A model generated the notes under the pieces. That model searched no databases, was not told the origin of the DNA, and saw only the letters and a list, made by a program, of their open reading frames with translations. 10,267 nt of DNA from Rubrobacter sp. GTDB taxonomy: Bacteria > Actinomycetota > Rubrobacteria > Rubrobacterales > Rubrobacteraceae. Position 1 is the first letter of the stretch; the number at the start of each line of letters is the position of its first letter. Position numbers and translations under genes: made by a program. Shown here in pieces: positions 1 to 6,243 of this stretch. Location: assembly GCA_013817025.1 (NCBI GenBank), contig JACDDK010000024.1, positions 1-10,267 of the forward strand. Direction: 5' to 3'.

Positions 1-481
1 CTCCGAGGTCCGTCTCCACTATTTCGAGGTCGAGGTCCGCGTAATCCTCTTCGAGCCGGCGGTTCAGCTCGATCTCCTCGGTCGCCATGCTCTTTGACTT
101 GGTGATGACCTTGGACCCCCGCCGCCGCGCCAGGTCCCCGATGTACTTCACCACGTCCTCACCGTCGTTGGCGAAATACACGTTGCCACCCCGAGCCTCG
201 ACGGCGTCCGCCATCTGTTCGAGATAGTGGCCGAGGTTCGCCATCGTCTCCTGCTTGATGTGATACGCCCGGTCCCTCAACTCCGGCGCTTCGGGCAACA
301 TCGCAAGCTGCTTCTTGCGCCCGGTGAGCGTCTTGTCGGTAAACAGCGCGACCGAGTCGTGTAAGTCCCGGTCCTTCACGGCCTTCGCCCCACGCTCGTT
401 GAAGCCTTCGACCTTGCTGGTTATCCCCTCGTGGCGGTGGTCCTCGGTGTCGCGCTTTAGGGCGGGCTTTCTGGTCTCCAT
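1..481 (-). CDS. lutB: Lactate utilization protein B, N-terminal part (LUD domain iron-sulfur protein)
   Basis: LutB is the iron-sulfur protein of LutABC, a cytoplasmic complex that oxidises L-lactate to pyruvate. About 160 residues are visible and the frame is open to the window edge. The C-terminal ferredoxin-type cluster domain of the roughly 470-residue family lies outside. The visible part is the start of the LUD (DUF162) domain. It has the segment LFTDKTLTGRKK at about residues 47-57 and the LutB-like signature KSKSMATEEIELN at 128-140, a conserved stretch of this family. The ATG at 481 follows the lutA stop by three bases, with a GGGAG ribosome site inside the lutA end, so the two are translationally coupled. 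Whether lutC follows cannot be seen. Family assignment is firm; the exact substrate (lactate or another 2-hydroxy acid such as glycolate) is inferred. Confidence 0.88.
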   Translation of the reverse strand, partial: METRKPALKRDTEDHRHEGITSKVEGFNERGAKAVKDRDLHDSVALFTDKTLTGRKKQLAMLPEAPELRDRAYHIKQETMANLGHYLEQMADAVEARGGNVYFANDGEDVVKYIGDLARRRGSKVITKSKSMATEEIELNRRLEEDYADLDLEIVETDLG

Positions 482-484
482 AAG

Positions 485-1219
485 TCAGCTCCCGTTCTCG
501 TTGTCGAGTACTTGCGCCAGGTGCAGGATGCGGGTGTCGTGTCCCTTGCGCTTCAGTCGGCCCCCGAGGTGCATCAGGCAGCTCGAATCACAGGAGATCA
601 GGGTGTCAGCCCCGCTCGCCTCTAACGCTTCTATCTTCTCGTCGGCCATCGCGGTGGAAACGTCCGGCATCTTTACGGCGAAAGTCCCACCGAATCCGCA
701 ACAAAGCTCCTCGTTCTTCCAGTCGAGCACATCCAGCCCCTCGACGTTGGACAATAGCTCCAGCGGCTCGTTCAGGACGCCTAGCTCCCGGCGCTGGTGG
801 CAGCCGGTATGGAAGACGGCGCGTCCAGAATGGTGCGCTCCGAGGTCTTTGACGTCCATCACATTGACGAGGAAGTCCGAGAATTCCCTTATTTTGTGCC
901 CGAGGGCTTCGGAGCGTTCGAGTAGTTCGGGTCGGTCTTTGAAGATCATAGGGTAGTAGTGAGCCGCCATCGTGGCGCAAGAGCCTGACGGACAGACTAT
1001 ATAGTCGCAGGACTCGTTCTCGAAGACATCCAGGAAATGTTTGGCGACGGATCGGGTCTCGTTAAAGAAACCGGAATTGAAAGCCGGTTGGCCGCAGCAG
1101 GTCTGGGCCGCCGGATAAGTAACCTCGACGCCGAGCCTTCGCAATACGCGCACGACGCTCACGCCTACTTCGGGGTTGATCTGGTCAACGTAGCATGGGA
1201 TAAACAGAGCCACCCTCAC
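485..1219 (-). CDS. lutA: Lactate utilization protein A (CCG-domain iron-sulfur oxidoreductase subunit)
   Basis: LutA is a subunit of the LutABC lactate oxidation complex and resembles the GlpC/GlcF/heterodisulfide-reductase cysteine-rich proteins. The 244-residue length matches LutA. Two cysteine-rich CCG repeats are visible. The first has C9, C41-C42-G43, C76 and C81. The second has C140, C173-C174-G175, C210 and C214. These cysteines are expected to bind iron-sulfur clusters. The start is a GTG at 1219, chosen because GGAAAGG (1229-1235) sits 9 bases upstream and because the protein then begins with the typical hydrophobic strand leading to IPCYVDQ. The gene is first in a leftward lutAB unit and diverges from a LarA-like racemase gene. 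Promoter and operator candidates lie at 1232-1266. A glycolate-oxidase-type role is the main alternative, but the adjoining lutB argues for Lut. Confidence 0.9.
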   Translation of the reverse strand: MRVALFIPCYVDQINPEVGVSVVRVLRRLGVEVTYPAAQTCCGQPAFNSGFFNETRSVAKHFLDVFENESCDYIVCPSGSCATMAAHYYPMIFKDRPELLERSEALGHKIREFSDFLVNVMDVKDLGAHHSGRAVFHTGCHQRRELGVLNEPLELLSNVEGLDVLDWKNEELCCGFGGTFAVKMPDVSTAMADEKIEALEASGADTLISCDSSCLMHLGGRLKRKGHDTRILHLAQVLDNENGS

Positions 1220-1231
1220 CGTTCACGACCT

Positions 1232-1244
1232 TTCCACCGTGGAA
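1232..1244. promoter_or_regulatory. Perfect palindrome upstream of lutA, candidate operator
   Basis: TTCCAC-C-GTGGAA is a 6+1+6 inverted repeat. It lies between the lutAB -10 candidate (1258-1263) and the lutA GTG (1219), and overlaps the lutA ribosome site. A repressor bound here, or a small hairpin in the leader RNA, could limit lutA translation or transcription. The sequence shows only the symmetry. No regulator gene is adjacent, so the binding protein is unknown. Confidence 0.35.
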
Positions 1245-1257
1245 CCTATCGCCCGCC

Positions 1258-1266
1258 AGTATAGCA
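1258..1266 (-). promoter_or_regulatory. Extended -10 promoter candidate for lutAB
   Basis: The minus strand reads TGC-TATACT, an extended -10 element with 5 of 6 consensus bases. No good -35 hexamer is seen 16-18 bases upstream, which fits extended -10 promoters. Transcription would start near 1251, giving a leader of about 30 bases before the lutA GTG. It abuts the left edge of the 42-bp tandem duplication. Confidence 0.4.
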
Positions 1267-1285
1267 ACGCGGGTGGGCCGGGCGC

Positions 1286-1294
1286 TGCTAGAAT
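1286..1294 (+). promoter_or_regulatory. Extended -10 promoter candidate, distal copy, for the LarA-like gene
   Basis: TGC-TAGAAT matches the TGnTATAAT extended -10 consensus except for one base. It is the first of two identical boxes carried by the 42-bp duplication. No -35 match is seen upstream. Transcription from here would give a leader of about 68 bases. Confidence 0.35.
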
Positions 1295-1327
1295 GCTCGT
1301 GAGGAGCAACGCGAGCGTAACGGGCGC

Positions 1328-1336
1328 TGCTAGAAT
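1328..1336 (+). promoter_or_regulatory. Extended -10 promoter candidate, proximal copy, for the LarA-like gene
   Basis: This is the second TGC-TAGAAT box, exactly 42 bases after the first. A start near 1343 would leave a leader of about 26 bases containing the ribosome site GGGGGTGA (1358-1365) before the ATG at 1369. The position is better than that of the distal copy, so this is the preferred promoter. Confidence 0.45.
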
Positions 1337-1368
1337 GCTCGTGAGGATAGCGAACATGGGGGTGAACA

Positions 1369-2646
1369 ATGCAAACGGAGAAGCCAGTCCACGAGGAACT
1401 GGATGAATTCCTGCGCGAAGTGGAGTTTCCACGCGGGGCGACGGTCGAACAGCGCATCGAGACCCCGCCCGCCATCACAGACATCCGGGAAAGCGTGCGC
1501 GAAACTCTACGCTCCGTGGATCTCCCGACGGGCTCGGTCGCCATCGGGGTCGGGAGCCGGGGCGTGGCGCGCATCGGCGAGGTCGTGGCGGCGCTGGTCG
1601 AGGTCTTGAAGGAGGCCGGCGCGGAGCCGTTCGTGATACCGGCGATGGGGAGCCACGGGGCTTCCACCGCCGAAGGACAGGCGGACGTACTGGCGCACCT
1701 TGGGGTGAGCGAGAGCACGGTTGGTTGTCCGGTGCGGGCGACGATGGAGACCGTGAGGATCGGGGAGACACCCGCCGGAGTTGCCGTGTACATGGATCGA
1801 AATGCCTGGGAAGCGGATTCGGTGGTCGTGGTGAACCGGGTCAAACCGCACACGGCATTTCGGGGTACGGTCGAGAGCGGGCCAACGAAGATGCTCGCCA
1901 TCGGGCTCGGCAAGCAGCGGGGAGCGCACTCCATCCACTCGGCGGGGTGGGGTGAAATACACAAAACCATCCCCGACGCCGCCCGTGTGGCCGTCGAGTC
2001 CGGCAAAGTCGCCTTCGGCCTCGCCACCGTCGAGAACGCCGACGAGGAGCCGTGCAGGATAGTCGCCATCCCCGCCACGGACTTCGAGGCCAGCGAAGCG
2101 CCCTTGCTCGAAGAAGCCAAGAAGAACCTCGCCCGGCTGCCGTTCGACGCGTTGGACGTTCTCATAATTGACGAGATTGGCAAGAACATCTCCGGCGACG
2201 GCGCGGACCCGAACGTGACCGGCCGCTACCCGACGCCGCACGTGACGGGCAGCCCGGAGGTGCAAATAATGGCCTTCCTCGGCCTGACAGCGGAGACCGG
2301 CGGCAACGCTAATGGCCTCGGCATGGCCGACGTAGTCACCGAACGCCTGGCGTCCGTGATGGACCGTTCATCCACATACATGAACGCCCTAACCTCGACC
2401 ACCCCGCAGTCGGTCAAGACCCCGATGGTCATGCCCGACGACCGCGCCGCCGTGGCCGCCGCCATCACCATGTGCGCGGGCGTCACGACGCAGGGCTTAC
2501 GCCTCGTCCGCATCCAGAACACCCTCAAGCTGCGCCGGATGTGGGTATCGGAGGCGCTCTTGGGCGAGGTGGAGAAAGATGAAACTTTAACGGTACTCGA
2601 AGAACCGCGGCCGCTGAGCTTCGGCGAGGATGGGTCGCTATTCTAG
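1369..2646 (+). CDS. LarA-like nickel-pincer hydroxyacid racemase/epimerase family protein (DUF2088)
   Basis: This 425-residue protein belongs to the LarA superfamily. Characterised members racemise or epimerise 2-hydroxy acids such as lactate, malate or gluconate with a nickel-pincer nucleotide (NPN) cofactor. Residues that line up with the LarA active site by spacing are R64 (GSRGVARI), H96 (GSHGAST), H161 (KPHTAFRG), K174 (GPTKM, likely the cofactor-bearing lysine) and H190 (with H187 nearby). The H-K-H spacing of 13 and 16 compares with 10 and 16 in LarA. The ATG at 1369 has a strong GGGGGTGA site just upstream. The gene diverges from lutAB, which suggests it interconverts the enantiomers of the Lut substrate. 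LarB, LarC and LarE, which make NPN, are not in the window. Substrate is unknown; family call is fairly sure, catalytic activity inferred. Confidence 0.75.
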   Translation: MQTEKPVHEELDEFLREVEFPRGATVEQRIETPPAITDIRESVRETLRSVDLPTGSVAIGVGSRGVARIGEVVAALVEVLKEAGAEPFVIPAMGSHGASTAEGQADVLAHLGVSESTVGCPVRATMETVRIGETPAGVAVYMDRNAWEADSVVVVNRVKPHTAFRGTVESGPTKMLAIGLGKQRGAHSIHSAGWGEIHKTIPDAARVAVESGKVAFGLATVENADEEPCRIVAIPATDFEASEAPLLEEAKKNLARLPFDALDVLIIDEIGKNISGDGADPNVTGRYPTPHVTGSPEVQIMAFLGLTAETGGNANGLGMADVVTERLASVMDRSSTYMNALTSTTPQSVKTPMVMPDDRAAVAAAITMCAGVTTQGLRLVRIQNTLKLRRMWVSEALLGEVEKDETLTVLEEPRPLSFGEDGSLF

Positions 2647-2658
2647 AGCCGTCGGCTA

Positions 2659-3417
<759 letters not shown>

Positions 3418-3462
3418 ACAAACTCCTCTCCGATTCCCACGCACGATAGTCGCTGTTCGGGT

Positions 3463-3491
3463 AACATAAATTGTTCGGACGCGGAAAACAA
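3463..3491 (-). promoter_or_regulatory. Promoter candidate for the SDR gene
   Basis: On the minus strand TTGTTT (3491-3486) and TATGTT (3468-3463) are separated by 17 bases. They match the -35 and -10 consensus at 3 and 4 positions. A start near 3456 would give a leader of about 39 bases ending in the GAGAGGAG ribosome site. Moderate match only. Confidence 0.3.
3471..3491. promoter_or_regulatory. TTGTT-N11-AACAA inverted repeat, LysR-box-like
   Basis: A dyad of 5-base arms with an 11-base centre (T-N11-A) fits the LysR-type regulator motif. It overlaps the -35 of the SDR promoter candidate and lies in the 211-bp spacer shared with the divergent threonine-synthase-like gene. TGTTCGG also occurs twice at 3454 and 3472, 18 bases apart. 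No LysR gene is in the window, so the regulator is speculative. Confidence 0.25.
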
Positions 3492-3628
3492 CGGAGGCGA
3501 ATCGTGGGCTACGTGCATACGCGACAGCGAGGGCGGTTGGAAAGTACGCGGAAGAGCCGCGACACCGTAAGTTTCCACGTTCTACCCGGTCGTTTCTCAA
3601 GGCGCGATCCCGAAGGCCACACAGCCGC

Positions 3629-4909
3629 GTGACCGGCGACCGAAGCGCGACCGGCTCCACGCTTACGCACCTTGAAGGCGCGCTCTCCGGGACGACGTAC
3701 CCGGCGGACGAGCCCATCAACACCGACCCCGCCGACGGTCGCCCGCTGCTCCCTCGCTACGACATGGAGAAGGCCGCCCGCACCCTGACCAAAGACTCGC
3801 TGGCGCGGCGCCGGTCGGGAGGCATGTGGCGCTGGCGGGAGTTGCTGCCGGTGCGGGATCCCGCGAACATCGTATTTCTGGGCGAGGGTGATACGCCGCT
3901 GCTGCCGCAGGCACGGTTGGGAGAGGCGCTCGGGGTGCCGAACCTGTTCACCAAGGCGGAAGGGTTGAACCCGACGGGCTCTTTCAAGGCGCGGGGGATG
4001 GCGGCGGCGGTGTCGCGGGCGGTGGAGCTTGGGGCGCGGTCTTTCGTAGCGCCCTCGGCGGGGAACGCAGGGGGCGCTCTGGCGGCCTACGGCGCGGCGG
4101 CGGGGGCGGCGGTGACGGTGCTCATGCCGGTGGACGCTCCGGCCTCCAACCGGCATGAAGTGTTGGCGATGGGCGGGCGGCTCGTGCTCGTCGAGGGGCT
4201 GATCAACGACTGCGGGCGCATCGCCGGGGAGATAGCGGCGGCGACCGGCGCGTTCGACGTGAGCACGCTAAAAGAGCCGTACCGGGTAGAGGGGAAAAAA
4301 ACGATGGGGCTGGAGCTCGCCGAGCAGGGCGGCTGGCGGCTCCCGGACGTCGTCGTGTACCCGACGGGCGGCGGTACGGGGCTCGTGGGGATGTGGAAGG
4401 CATTCGCGGAGCTTGAAGCTCTCGGGTGGATCGGCCCGGAACGCCCGCGCATGGTCGCGGTGCAGTCCGAAGGATGCGCGCCCATCGTGCGGGCGTTCGA
4501 AGCTAGAGAACGTTTCGCCGAGCCCTGGGAGGACGCCCGCACCCGCGCCTCGGGCATCCGGGTACCGTCCGCCATCGGCGACTTCCTCATCCTGGACGCT
4601 CTGCGCGAGTCCGAAGGCGCAGCCGTCACCGTATCGGAGGATGCCATCGACAAGATGCAGCGGCTCGCGGGCCGAACGGGCGTGGGATACGTGGGGCCGG
4701 AGTCGGCGGCGGCTCTCGCCGCCGTCCCGGAGCTATCCAGACGAGGTGTGATCGAGGCTGGCGACCACGTCGTCGTCTTCGACTGCGGCATCGGACAGAA
4801 ATACCCGCCACCGCCCGGACTGCCCGAGCCCCCCGTCGTGGACCCGTCCGACTACGACCTGGAGTCGCTGGTCGACCCCGTCGATTCCCGCTACTCCGGC
4901 GGCGCGTAG
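3629..4909 (+). CDS. Threonine-synthase-like PLP-dependent enzyme
   Basis: A fold-type II PLP enzyme closest in style to threonine synthase, which converts O-phosphohomoserine to threonine. Of 426 residues, 1-45 form the usual N-terminal segment ending in GRPLLPRYD, but without the zinc-ribbon cysteine pairs found there in many relatives. The PLP lysine is K120 in NPTGSFKARG. SAGNAGGA (143-150) binds the cofactor ring, the phosphate loop is PTGGGTG (245-251), and VVVFDCGIGQKY (381-392) is the family's closing strand. The GTG at 3629 is the annotated start, with a weak GAAGG 12 bases upstream. A later start is possible. No clear promoter is seen in 3418-3628, though CGCGG-N5-CCGCG (3547-3561) can form a small hairpin. 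No hom or thrB is adjacent, so biosynthetic threonine synthase is not proven. A lyase for a hydroxylated amino acid is an alternative. Confidence 0.72.
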   Translation: MTGDRSATGSTLTHLEGALSGTTYPADEPINTDPADGRPLLPRYDMEKAARTLTKDSLARRRSGGMWRWRELLPVRDPANIVFLGEGDTPLLPQARLGEALGVPNLFTKAEGLNPTGSFKARGMAAAVSRAVELGARSFVAPSAGNAGGALAAYGAAAGAAVTVLMPVDAPASNRHEVLAMGGRLVLVEGLINDCGRIAGEIAAATGAFDVSTLKEPYRVEGKKTMGLELAEQGGWRLPDVVVYPTGGGTGLVGMWKAFAELEALGWIGPERPRMVAVQSEGCAPIVRAFEARERFAEPWEDARTRASGIRVPSAIGDFLILDALRESEGAAVTVSEDAIDKMQRLAGRTGVGYVGPESAAALAAVPELSRRGVIEAGDHVVVFDCGIGQKYPPPPGLPEPPVVDPSDYDLESLVDPVDSRYSGGA

Positions 4910-5196
4910 TAGATGCTTGTAGTCTGGAGGGGCTGGTCTCCGGTGGACGAGATCTCGTGCTCTTCTCCGGCCTCGATGAGCAGCAACGAAGCGGCTTCGA
5001 TAGCGCACTCCTCACCCTCCATGACCGCGACCCCCGAGCCCGCGACGACGTACAGCCACTGGTCGCTGCGCGCGTGTCGGTCGTCAAGTCCGCCGGTGGA
5101 CGTACCCAGCGGAAGCGTCATTGCGGCAGCCTGTGAGCGTTCCGTACCAGCCAACACCCGGAAACCGGACGAAGCGCCTACCTCTAAGACTTTCAT
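4891..5196 (-). CDS. Small single-domain cupin protein
   Basis: A 101-residue single beta-barrel cupin. Motif 1 is around residues 36-54 (RHARSDQWLYVVAG), keeping one histidine (H41) but with serine or aspartate where a second metal histidine usually sits. Motif 2 is IEAGEEHEISSTG (74-86) with H80. Such small cupins bind a metal or a small ligand and act as isomerases, dioxygenases or ligand-binding proteins; function cannot be assigned here. The ATG at 5196 is supported by a perfect AGGAGG (5203-5208) six bases upstream. Its last 19 bases overlap the end of the threonine-synthase-like gene on the other strand. It is the last gene of the leftward series but is 168 bp from the dehydrogenase and has its own promoter candidate. 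Confidence 0.82.
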   Translation of the reverse strand: MKVLEVGASSGFRVLAGTERSQAAAMTLPLGTSTGGLDDRHARSDQWLYVVAGSGVAVMEGEECAIEAASLLLIEAGEEHEISSTGDQPLQTTSIYYAPPE

Positions 5197-5215
5197 ATCG
5201 AACCTCCTGTAGAGC

Positions 5216-5244
5216 AGTTTACGATTCGCAAACCGCGCCGTCAG
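5216..5244 (-). promoter_or_regulatory. Promoter candidate for the cupin gene
   Basis: The minus strand reads CTGACG (5244-5239), 17 bases, then TAAACT (5221-5216), matching the consensus at 4 of 6 positions each. The start would fall near 5209, directly before the AGGAGG site, giving a very short leader. The -35 overlaps the first heptamer of the TCAGCNN repeat. Confidence 0.35.
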
Positions 5245-5268
5245 CTTTCAGCGATCAGCCTTCAGCTT
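5241..5268. repeat. Four tandem heptamers TCAGCNN
   Basis: TCAGCTT, TCAGCGA, TCAGCCT and TCAGCTT follow each other without gaps, 28 bp in all. On the minus strand each reads NNGCTGA. The run lies in the 168-bp spacer between the dehydrogenase and cupin genes (5197-5364), where nothing else but the promoter candidate is recognisable. Similar simple heptamer runs occur between genes in various bacteria; function is unknown. Confidence 0.75.
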
Positions 5269-5364
5269 TTCGACTCCCGAACCACAGACGCTATCCGACC
5301 TGAGATCATCGTTCAACGTCACGCTTTCGAGCCGAACCCGCGACCGAACAGCGGACACCATCCA

Positions 5365-6243
5365 TCAGCCGTCGCCCTTCTGGAACACGCGCACAATGCC
5401 CGAATCGTCCTCCCGGCCGAGACCCCGCGAAGAGCCCGCCTCGTACAACGCGTGCGCCGCGTCGGAGAGCGGTGTGTCGAAACCACTCTCTTTGGCCGCT
5501 TCGCGCACGAGACCCATGTCTTTTACGAAGATGTCCATCGCGCTCTTGGCCGGAAGGAACGCCCCCTCCAGCATCCGCTCTCCGCGGTCCTCCAGCATGA
5601 ACGAGTTAGCCGCGCCGTGCCGGATGGTCTCAAAGACCGCCCGAGGATCGAGGCCCAGGGCTTCCGCGTAGGCCAGTGCTTCGCCCGCCGCCGCTATGTG
5701 TACCCCGCAGAGCAGTTGGTTGACGAGCTTGACGGACTGCCCGTCCCCGGCAGTGGGACCGCAATGCACGACGGTCGAGCCCATCGCTTCGAGGACCGGG
5801 CGAAGTTCCTCGAAGAAATCCTGCGGCGCGCCGGCCATGATTAGTAGATCTCCGCTCTCCGCCCGCGCCACCCCACCACTCACCGGCGCGTCGACGAGCC
5901 GCAGATCGCTCTGCGCGAGCTTTTCGTCCAGCGCGCGAACCGGTCCCGGCCCGACGGTGCTCATCAGCACGACCGCCGCCCCGGACTTCAAGGTCTCGGC
6001 GGCACCGTCCTCGCCGAACATGGCTTCTTCGGCCTGCTGTGCGTTGACGACCATCAGGATCAGGGCGTCGGCACCTTCGGCGACTTCGCGGGGGGATGTG
6101 GCGCTCACGGCGCCCAGTTCGGTTAGTGGCGCGGCGCTCTCGGGACGTTTGTCGTGGACCGCGAGGCCGAAGCCCGCTTCTATAACGCATCTCGCCATTG
6201 GCGCGCCCATCGCTCCCAGTCCTATGAACCCTATATTTTTCAT
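5365..6243 (-). CDS. Beta-hydroxyacid dehydrogenase, L-threonate dehydrogenase (LtnD)-like
   Basis: A 292-residue member of the 3-hydroxyisobutyrate dehydrogenase family. These are soluble NAD(P)-dependent enzymes that oxidise hydroxyacids or reduce tartronate semialdehyde. Motifs are the N-terminal Rossmann loop GFIGLGAMG (5-13), the substrate motif DAPVSGG (118-124) and catalytic K172 in VKLVNQ with N175, followed by the all-helical C-terminal domain. The stretch from VKLVNQLLCGVHIAAAGEAL and the near-terminal DDSGIVRV resemble LtnD, which oxidises L-threonate to 2-oxotetronate. Its ATG overlaps the kinase stop in ATGA (6240-6243), and GAGAGGGG (6248-6255) is the ribosome site, so it is co-translated with the DUF1537 kinase. 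That pairing is the classic acid-sugar arrangement. GarR-type or 3-hydroxyisobutyrate activity remains possible. Confidence 0.85.
   Translation of the reverse strand: MKNIGFIGLGAMGAPMARCVIEAGFGLAVHDKRPESAAPLTELGAVSATSPREVAEGADALILMVVNAQQAEEAMFGEDGAAETLKSGAAVVLMSTVGPGPVRALDEKLAQSDLRLVDAPVSGGVARAESGDLLIMAGAPQDFFEELRPVLEAMGSTVVHCGPTAGDGQSVKLVNQLLCGVHIAAAGEALAYAEALGLDPRAVFETIRHGAANSFMLEDRGERMLEGAFLPAKSAMDIFVKDMGLVREAAKESGFDTPLSDAAHALYEAGSSRGLGREDDSGIVRVFQKGDG

Larger units (their letters stand above)
1263..1346. repeat. Two-copy 42-bp tandem duplication in the divergent promoter region
   Basis: Copies lie at 1263-1304 and 1305-1346. The last 26 bases of each copy (1279-1304 and 1321-1346), plus one further base, are identical; the first 16 bases differ at a few positions. 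Each copy holds a TGCTAGAAT extended -10 box and a TGCTC...GAGC-type half palindrome. The duplication is confined to the lutA / LarA-like spacer and duplicates the promoter candidate of the rightward gene. Period 42 is four helical turns, so both copies face the same side of the DNA. Confidence 0.85.

Noticed and set aside
315..956. Plus-strand 213-codon open frame
   Set aside because: It is antisense to lutA and lutB, is rich in S, P and R, and has no recognisable motif; a shadow of the real genes in GC-rich DNA.
1185..2189. Minus-strand frame containing a 14-residue peptide repeat (HEHSSSAR...)
   Set aside because: The peptide repeat only reflects translation of the 42-bp DNA duplication in a noncoding spacer; the rest is antisense to the LarA-like gene.
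2648..2656. GCCG-T-CGGC as a terminator between the LarA-like and SDR genes
   Set aside because: The loop would be a single base and no T-run follows on either strand.
3418..3723. 102-codon upstream extension of the SDR frame
   Set aside because: It runs across the divergent spacer into the opposite gene, and a good ribosome site directly precedes the ATG at 3417. The SDR family begins at that ATG.
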